Shown here piece after piece: positions 7,937-11,519 of a DNA stretch of 11,519 bases (its first letter is position 1; the number at the start of each line of letters is the position of its first letter). A model generated the notes under the pieces. That model did not search any database and was not told the origin of the DNA. It saw only the letters and a list, made by a program, of their open reading frames with translations. The stretch comes from JBIOJM01 sp044450785 (GTDB lineage Bacteria > Planctomycetota > Planctomycetia > Isosphaerales > Isosphaeraceae). A program made the translations under genes and the position numbers. The stretch covers positions 1 to 11,519 of the forward strand of contig JBIOJM010000329.1 in the NCBI GenBank assembly GCA_044450785.1, written 5' to 3'.

Positions 7937-8067
7937 GGTCCCTCCCTCCTTCGCTGATGTGTCGAGGCCGGACGATGACAACCCTTCACATTGGACCGGC
8001 CTCGGTCCCTATCAGTATAAGAGCGACGTCGCCCCGCGATCTGTACCCAACCGTCTCGGCTTGGGGT
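7937..8067 (-). promoter_or_regulatory. leader and candidate promoter of the adaptor/TolC-like pair
   Basis: On the minus strand a TATACT -10-like hexamer lies at 8014-8019 with no convincing -35 (AGATCG at 17-base spacing). If used, transcription would begin near 8007, giving a leader of about 70 bases. That leader would start with a perfect hairpin, GGACCG/CGGTCC (7993-7998 and 8003-8008), loop of four. The purine-rich Shine-Dalgarno GGAGGGAGG ends four bases before the ATG at 7936. No gene is seen here. Confidence 0.4.
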
Positions 8068-8331
8068 CCGTCAATCTCGGATTGACGGGTAAACATGACC
8101 GACGCGACAAAGGCGACGACGAATCTCCAAGGAAGAGCAAGATTAGGAGGAAGATTACGAGTAGGAAGAGGATGAAGAGCACGATCAAGATTAAGAGTAG
8201 GATCTCAGGCACACGCCTGTCCTGCTCTTGCTCGTGCTCTTGCTCTTGGTCCTCTTCCAAATCTTAGTCTTCATCTTACTGTTTCTCTCATGTGCGAGCC
8301 GCTCGTCAACCCGTCAATGGAACATTGACAG
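8068..8331. repeat. palindromic element: inverted terminal hairpins, hexamer-repeat arms, central hairpin
   Basis: The left end is a perfect hairpin CCGTCAAT/ATTGACGG (8068-8075 and 8081-8088). The right end carries GTCAAT/ATTGAC (8313-8318 and 8324-8329). Read as reverse complement, the right end (8331-8309) matches the left end (8068-8090) at 18 of 23 positions, including all of ATTGACGGGT. Between them, 8133-8204 is twelve back-to-back purine-rich hexamers in strict register (AAGAGC, AAGATT, AGGAGG and so on). A hairpin CAGGC/GCCTG (8206-8210 and 8215-8219) marks the centre, and 8224-8283 is ten hexamers of the complementary kind (GCTCTT, GCTCGT, AATCTT and so on). The whole could fold into one long imperfect stem. 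It looks like a non-coding interspersed element; no transposase or target duplication is seen. Confidence 0.7.
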
Positions 8332-8362
8332 GCAACTCGGACTCGTCTCTCGCCTTCGCGGG

Positions 8363-8391
8363 TTGTTCCATGGAGGTCGCGCCCGTATGAT
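8363..8391 (+). promoter_or_regulatory. candidate rnpB promoter
   Basis: TTGTTC (8363-8368) and TATGAT (8386-8391) are separated by exactly 17 bases. A start six bases further on (8398) coincides with the 5' edge of helix P1 deduced independently from base pairing, which supports the assignment. The -35 matches the sigma-70 consensus at only three of six positions, while the -10 matches at five. Confidence 0.55.
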
Positions 8392-8397
8392 GAAGTG

Positions 8398-8944
8398 GAG
8401 GTTCGTGGCGGGCGCGATGATCGCCGCGGCGCTTCGACTCGAGCTGCAGTGCCGGGCGACCGGCCCAGCGGCTCGGGTCGAGGGACGTGCCGCGGAGGAA
8501 AGTCCGGACTCCATAGGGCGCGATGGTGGGTAACACCCACCGTCCGGGTTCGCGGTTCGCGGCCCGGATAGGGACAGTGCCACAGAAAATAAACCGCCTC
8601 GGCCGTTGCGCTCGGCGCTCCGGCCGCGGTAAGGGTGAAACGGCGAGGTAAGAGCTCACCAGCAGGCCGGGTGACCGGCCTGGCTCGGCAAACCCCATCG
8701 GGAGCAAGACCAAATAGGGGAGCAGAGCGGCCCGGATGAACGAGGCAAGACGGTCTGACCGTTGCGTTTCGTGCAAAAGGCGGCTCACGGATCGGCCCGA
8801 TCCGTTACGACTTCCGGGTAGGTCGCTCGAGGCGCCAGGCAACTGGCGTCCCAGAAAAATGATCATCCGAGGCCCGGGCGGGACGCGCAAGCGTCTCGTC
8901 GGAGACTCGACAGAATCCGGCTTAGGTTGCCCGCCACGACCCTC
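8398..8944 (+). ncRNA. rnpB: RNase P RNA, A-type (bacterial class A)
   Basis: This is the catalytic RNA that trims the 5' leader of pre-tRNAs. The universal core is plain: GAGGAAAGTCCGGACTCC (8495-8512) pairs with the ACAGAATCCGGCTTA block ending at 8924 as helix P4. Also present are the ACAGAAAATAAACCGCC, GTAAGGGTGAAA and GGTAAGAGCTCACC blocks and GAGCAAGACCAAATAGGGG. Ends come from pairing. P1 is GAGG and TCGTGGCGGGC (8398-8413) with GCCCGCCACGA and CCTC (8929-8944), one mismatch. P2 is GATGATC (8416-8422) with GATCATC (8861-8867). P3 includes CCGCGGC with GCCGCGG and a GCGA tetraloop. P17 has a GGCCC loop. P19 is capped by GCAA. The GGT (8817-8819) that pairs with the tRNA CCA end is kept. 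At about 547 nt it is longer than the usual 350-400, mainly through extra sequence in the P16-P17 region. Confidence 0.95.
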
Positions 8945-9340
8945 TTAGAACGCGCTGCCGGCCACGATGCGCACGCTGGCGTATGGGCTGAATTCGGCCG
9001 AGCGAATGATCCCCTTGACGTCGAGCGCCTGCTCCTTGAACTCGTGGAACGGGACCTCGTCGACGTCGGTCTCACCGACGATCTTGAGGATCTCCTGGTA
9101 GATGCGCGGGCTGAATTCCTTGATCTCGGCGGGCACGGCGATGGCATCGATGACGAGCTCTTCGGTGACGGCCCGCAAGACATCGAGTAAGCGAGGGATC
9201 CCCGGGGTCAGCGTCAGGTCGATCACGTGGCCATCGGTCGGCAGCGGGTAGGCGGCATCGACGATCAGCAGTTCGTCGGATTGTCCGAGCTCGGCCAGGA
9301 GAGAGCAGATCGCCGGGTTGAGGATGCCGCCCTTTTTCAT
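8945..9340 (-). CDS. rbsD: RbsD/FucU-family sugar mutarotase (D-ribose pyranase-like)
   Basis: The 131-residue protein aligns end to end with D-ribose pyranase, the cytosolic decameric enzyme that converts the beta-pyranose form of ribose to the furanose form used by ribokinase. Matching landmarks are MKKGGILN at the N-terminus, D28 in IVDAAYPLP, the LTPGIP turn, EEL/AEIKE in the middle, H99 in FHEFKEQ (family His98) and IIRSAEFSPYA with Y120 near the end. Two active-site positions differ: the family His20 (in LGHTD) is Gln here (LGQSD), and the usual Asn after PYA is Ser122. Activity on ribose is therefore uncertain and another sugar or function is possible. AAGGA lies nine bases before the ATG. 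The gene stands alone, with no ribokinase or ribose transporter visible, and converges on rnpB with its stop codon touching the RNA's 3' end. Confidence 0.9.
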   Translation of the reverse strand: MKKGGILNPAICSLLAELGQSDELLIVDAAYPLPTDGHVIDLTLTPGIPRLLDVLRAVTEELVIDAIAVPAEIKEFSPRIYQEILKIVGETDVDEVPFHEFKEQALDVKGIIRSAEFSPYASVRIVAGSAF

Positions 9341-9360
9341 GGCACTTGATCCTTTGCGAG

Positions 9361-9457
9361 CCAGGCAACATGCCCGCCAACTCCAGGCCAGACCCCGGAG
9401 ACAACGCGTTTGGTCGGGTCGGGAGAGTCGACAACGCGTCTTGGCGGCGTTGCCTGG
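9361..9457 (-). promoter_or_regulatory. structured leader upstream of rbsD
   Basis: CCAGGCAAC and CGCCAA (9361-9380) form an inverted repeat with TTGGCG and GTTGCCTGG (9441-9457), interrupted only by a small unequal bulge. GACAACGCGT occurs twice in the enclosed loop (9400-9409 and 9430-9439), 30 bases apart. If transcription starts from the minus-strand TATACT at 9491-9496, all of this lies in the rbsD mRNA leader, with the stem ending about six bases from the AAGGA ribosome site. It could be an RNA control element or, as DNA, an operator with paired sites. Confidence 0.4.
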
Positions 9458-9490
9458 AGATCGGAAGTTGTGGTTTCCTCGACCTTTCCA

Positions 9491-9496
9491 AGTATA
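9491..9496 (-). promoter_or_regulatory. candidate -10 box for rbsD
   Basis: On the minus strand the hexamer reads TATACT, five of six matches to TATAAT. The sequence 17 bases further upstream (TAGAGT) is a poor -35. A start near 9484 would give a leader of about 145 bases that contains the inverted repeat. Confidence 0.35.
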
Positions 9497-9644
9497 GCGA
9501 TTATCGTGGGACGACTCTACCCAAAGATGGGCGGGTTCAGGGAACAGGCGAACAGATAACGAGTTTGGACGAGTTCGGGTCTTGGGCCGGATGCGACGGG
9601 GTGATCAGAGGGGGCCAGTCGGACGGCGGTGGCGAGGAGTCAAG

Positions 9645-11519
9645 ATGAGCAGTCGCGGGTCGCGTGCCGGATGGATGATCGTGATTCCGGCCCTGATACT
9701 GGGGGTCTGGCTGCTGGGCGTGGCCATCGTCGTCTTGCGGGGGCGAGGCTTCGGCAAGAGCTGGCTGGGCGGTCATCATGCCCAATCTGCGATGCTCGAC
9801 GTCGTGCGAGCCGCGCCGGTGGGGCTGGACGATCCCCGGCTGAGCTCAATCCGCCAGGCCGCGGATTCCTGGCGGCAAGTGCTCGAGCCACGGCGGCTGG
9901 TCATCGATCAGGTCTGCCTGGTGCCCGATGTCCCGTCCTTCCTCGAAGCGATCGCGGCGTGGGACGAGCGGCACTTCTTCCCGATCCTGATCGACGAACC
10001 GAGCTGGGTTTTGCCCTTCCTGCGGGCATTCCGCCCGGCTCGGGTCATCCGTTACAAGGGCCGGTCCCAGCCCCTTGCGGCGCGATCGCTGCCTGTCAGC
10101 TCGGTGCCGCTGGCCGCCAGTCGGGCGGCGGAGTGGTCGCGGGCGCTCGAGGCGGTGGCTCTGGCCGGCTCGGGCCCCGCTAGATCGGATGCGGGGCCTT
10201 CATCCGGTGCCGCGTCGCTGCCGGGATTCGGGCGAGCGCCGCCGGGCCTGGTCCTGGCCGCGCCGGGCAGCCCGATGCTCGCCGGTGCCGTCGCGCTGGC
10301 CGCCGGCCACTCGCAGCCGCTGGTGCTTCTGGAGCCCTACACCGGAGCGTCGAGCGCTCAGGGTGGTCCGGGCGGTCCCCGCCATTTCGGCGACGTGCTG
10401 ACGCTGGCGGAGGCATTGAGTTTTGCGCGCCGGGTCGAAGACCGCGTTGCCGCCCTGGTCGCTCGTTACGGCCAGCTTGGCGACGATTGTGATTTCCTGA
10501 CGCTCGCCGGCGATTGGCCCTATCGATACGCCCGCCAGACGGAGGTTGGTCCTGCTGGTGGTGTTTACGCGCTTGACGATCTGATCGGCCGCGGGCTGAA
10601 GGGAGGTCCGGCCGGGTCAGGGCCCGGTCGAATACTGCGGCGGTGGGCCTATACCGGCCGGCTTCTGGGTGATCCGGCCGCCAGCGTTGCTCGCGCCATG
10701 GGGGCGCTGTTTCTCCAGCCCAGCTCGGCGCTCTTATGGGATACCTACGGTGGAGGAGATCCCTGGTCCGCCTACACGCTGGATCCAGCCGCTGATCTCC
10801 TCACCCGAGCCATGCCCGGCCCGGGTGCGGTCGTACACCGGGCCGGCCGTCAGGCCGGCTTGACGATCTGGCACCGTACGGTCGATCCGGTCAATCGGTT
10901 CGGCCTGGTGCTGATCAATTCTTCGGGGGGCCCGGAGTTCTTCACGATTCCCGGCGGGCCGGGCCGGCCGGCGGATGTGCCTTGGGGGGGTCCCTCGGCG
11001 GTGGCGATGATTCACAGCTTCTCGGCGGCCGACCCGACCAATCCCCAAACGATCGCCGGCCGGTGGCTGGCTCACGGGGCGTTCGTCTACTTCGGATCCG
11101 TGAACGAGCCGTTCTTGCCGGCGTTCCGGACGCCTCGGCTGGTCGCCGCGATGCTGGCCGCGGGGGTCCCCTTGGTCGCTGCCTTGCGACAAGGCGAGTC
11201 CGAAGCATTTGGCTTCCCGTGGCGGCTGGTTTACCTGGGCGACCCGCTTTACCGAATCGAGGCCGCGGCGAAGGTTGAGTCGAGCGGCTCGGACAGCTCA
11301 CCGAGAAGGAGTGCGCGCCCGAGCTGGCTGGGTAACTGGTCGAAGGGGGAGAACCGGGTGCGAGCCCGGGAGCGCGATCGCCTCAGCCCGAGCGACTGGC
11401 AGGCGATCGCATCGGATTACGCCCATTGGCCCGTTGTTGAGATCGCCCCGCCGGTCGCGGGCCCGATTCCGCCGGAGCGCCGTGAGTTCGACACCGAAGA
11501 CGAGCGGCTTTCTTCACCC
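9645..11519 (+). CDS. membrane-anchored protein with gingipain/TIGR03790-like C-terminal motifs (3' end cut off by window)
   Basis: ATG 9645 follows GAGGAG by five bases, and the frame runs 625 codons to the window edge without a stop. Residues about 9-32 are a single hydrophobic helix after a short Arg-containing N-terminus, so the protein is an anchored or exported type. The part at 90-135 (VCLVPDVPSFLEAIAAWDE, then FPILIDEPSW and FRPARVIRY) and the part at 380-540 look conserved. They are separated by Gly/Pro/Ala-rich, low-complexity stretches (about 190-205). Residues 455-537 carry MIHSFSAADP, GRWLAHGAFVYFGSVNEPF (F483-F490 for the last part), FRTPRLVAAMLAAG and GDPLYR (532-537). The order of a 'new wall' segment, an NEP motif and terminal GDPLYR is that of gingipain-like and TIGR03790 proteins. 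No Cys stands where a caspase-fold nucleophile would be expected, so protease activity is doubtful. The function is unknown. Confidence 0.78.
   Translation, partial: MSSRGSRAGWMIVIPALILGVWLLGVAIVVLRGRGFGKSWLGGHHAQSAMLDVVRAAPVGLDDPRLSSIRQAADSWRQVLEPRRLVIDQVCLVPDVPSFLEAIAAWDERHFFPILIDEPSWVLPFLRAFRPARVIRYKGRSQPLAARSLPVSSVPLAASRAAEWSRALEAVALAGSGPARSDAGPSSGAASLPGFGRAPPGLVLAAPGSPMLAGAVALAAGHSQPLVLLEPYTGASSAQGGPGGPRHFGDVLTLAEALSFARRVEDRVAALVARYGQLGDDCDFLTLAGDWPYRYARQTEVGPAGGVYALDDLIGRGLKGGPAGSGPGRILRRWAYTGRLLGDPAASVARAMGALFLQPSSALLWDTYGGGDPWSAYTLDPAADLLTRAMPGPGAVVHRAGRQAGLTIWHRTVDPVNRFGLVLINSSGGPEFFTIPGGPGRPADVPWGGPSAVAMIHSFSAADPTNPQTIAGRWLAHGAFVYFGSVNEPFLPAFRTPRLVAAMLAAGVPLVAALRQGESEAFGFPWRLVYLGDPLYRIEAAAKVESSGSDSSPRRSARPSWLGNWSKGENRVRARERDRLSPSDWQAIASDYAHWPVVEIAPPVAGPIPPERREFDTEDERLSSP

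Larger units (their letters stand above)
9341..9644. other. divergent intergenic region between rbsD and the edge gene
   Basis: These 304 bases should hold the promoters of both divergent genes. Seen are an inverted repeat and direct repeats near rbsD (9361-9457), a minus-strand TATACT at 9491-9496, and, overlapping it on the plus strand, TATAGC at 9493-9498 with a weak TTGTGG upstream. A plus-strand open frame starting TTG at 9346 and overlapping the next ATG by four bases (ATGA) runs through the region, but its composition is not protein-like. I see no other feature. Confidence 0.5.

Noticed and set aside
8012..8260. An 82-residue minus-strand frame with Glu/Gln repeats and a Leu/Ile-rich stretch resembling a membrane helix
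   Set aside because: It is generated by the hexamer repeats, overlaps the palindromic element and promoter zone, and has no ribosome site; the apparent membrane helix is a translation of the AAGATT-type units.
8133..8283. CRISPR array
   Set aside because: The units are only six bases, are contiguous without spacers and reverse orientation at the centre; no cas genes are present.
8313..8353. A promoter from the perfect TTGACA at 8325-8330
   Set aside because: No -10-like sequence occurs at 16-18 bases downstream, and the TTGACA is part of the terminal hairpin of the palindromic element.
8717..8723. Apparent loss of the tRNA CCA-binding GGU motif, since GGGGAGC stands where E. coli has GGGGUUC
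   Set aside because: Counting along the E. coli RNA places the GGU in the GGGUAGG segment, which is present here with GGT at 8817-8819.
8453..8933. Helix P1 of RNase P RNA as CGGGCGACC (8453-8461) with GGTTGCCCG (8925-8933)
   Set aside because: A longer and better-placed pairing (8398-8413 with 8929-8944) fits the promoter and the P2 and P3 helices; the 8453 segment instead forms the tip of P3 with a GCGA loop.
9346..9648. A 100-codon plus-strand frame from TTG 9346 ending in an ATGA overlap with the edge gene
   Set aside because: The overlap hints at coupling, but the frame begins with TTG inside the rbsD ribosome-site region, runs through the inverted and direct repeats, and gives a Gly-rich sequence with no recognisable domain.

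Overview
The window looks like a piece of a planctomycete chromosome, probably from or near Isosphaeraceae/Gemmataceae. This is inferred from high GC (about 65-70% over most of the window), the style of the efflux proteins and the edge protein, and an enlarged A-type RNase P RNA. No marker gene settles the lineage.

Layout. (i) Bases 1-1479 hold the 3' part of a plus-strand gene for a ParA/MinD-like P-loop NTPase joined to a helical-repeat tail. Its DNA is only about 50% GC by hand count, and composition shifts sharply near base 1600, suggesting an accessory or transferred gene. (ii) Converging on it, 1678-5109 (minus) encodes a three-part LplT-PlsC-acyl-ACP synthetase fusion for lysophospholipid uptake and re-acylation. 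(iii) A 396-base non-coding stretch follows. (iv) A minus-strand pair comes next: a short HlyD-like periplasmic adaptor (7124-7936), then a TolC-like secreted protein (5506-6849). A 145-base inverted-repeat element lies between them and no transporter is nearby. (v) The region 7937-8397 carries a leader/promoter zone and an unusual palindromic element (8068-8331). That element has two terminal hairpins in opposite orientation, two arms of degenerate hexamers (AAGAGC-type, then GCTCTT-type) and a small central hairpin. (vi) rnpB lies on the plus strand at about 8398-8944, with helices P1, P2, P3, P4, P17 and P19 traceable by eye and a promoter placed for that 5' end. (vii) rbsD (8945-9340, minus) converges on rnpB so closely that its stop codon touches the RNA's 3' end; the residue aligning with catalytic His20 is Gln. 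(viii) A 304-base divergent region holds an inverted repeat and direct repeats in the predicted rbsD leader. (ix) From 9645 to the right edge runs an open reading frame of 625 codons with no stop. It encodes a membrane-anchored protein whose C-terminal part resembles gingipain/TIGR03790-type proteins.

The genes do not form one pathway. Membrane themes recur (lysolipid recycling, an envelope efflux pair, a membrane-anchored protein), and the rnpB-rbsD block is housekeeping. The candidates for something undescribed are the hexamer palindrome element, the inverted-repeat element inside the efflux pair, the low-GC NTPase fragment, and the structured rbsD leader.
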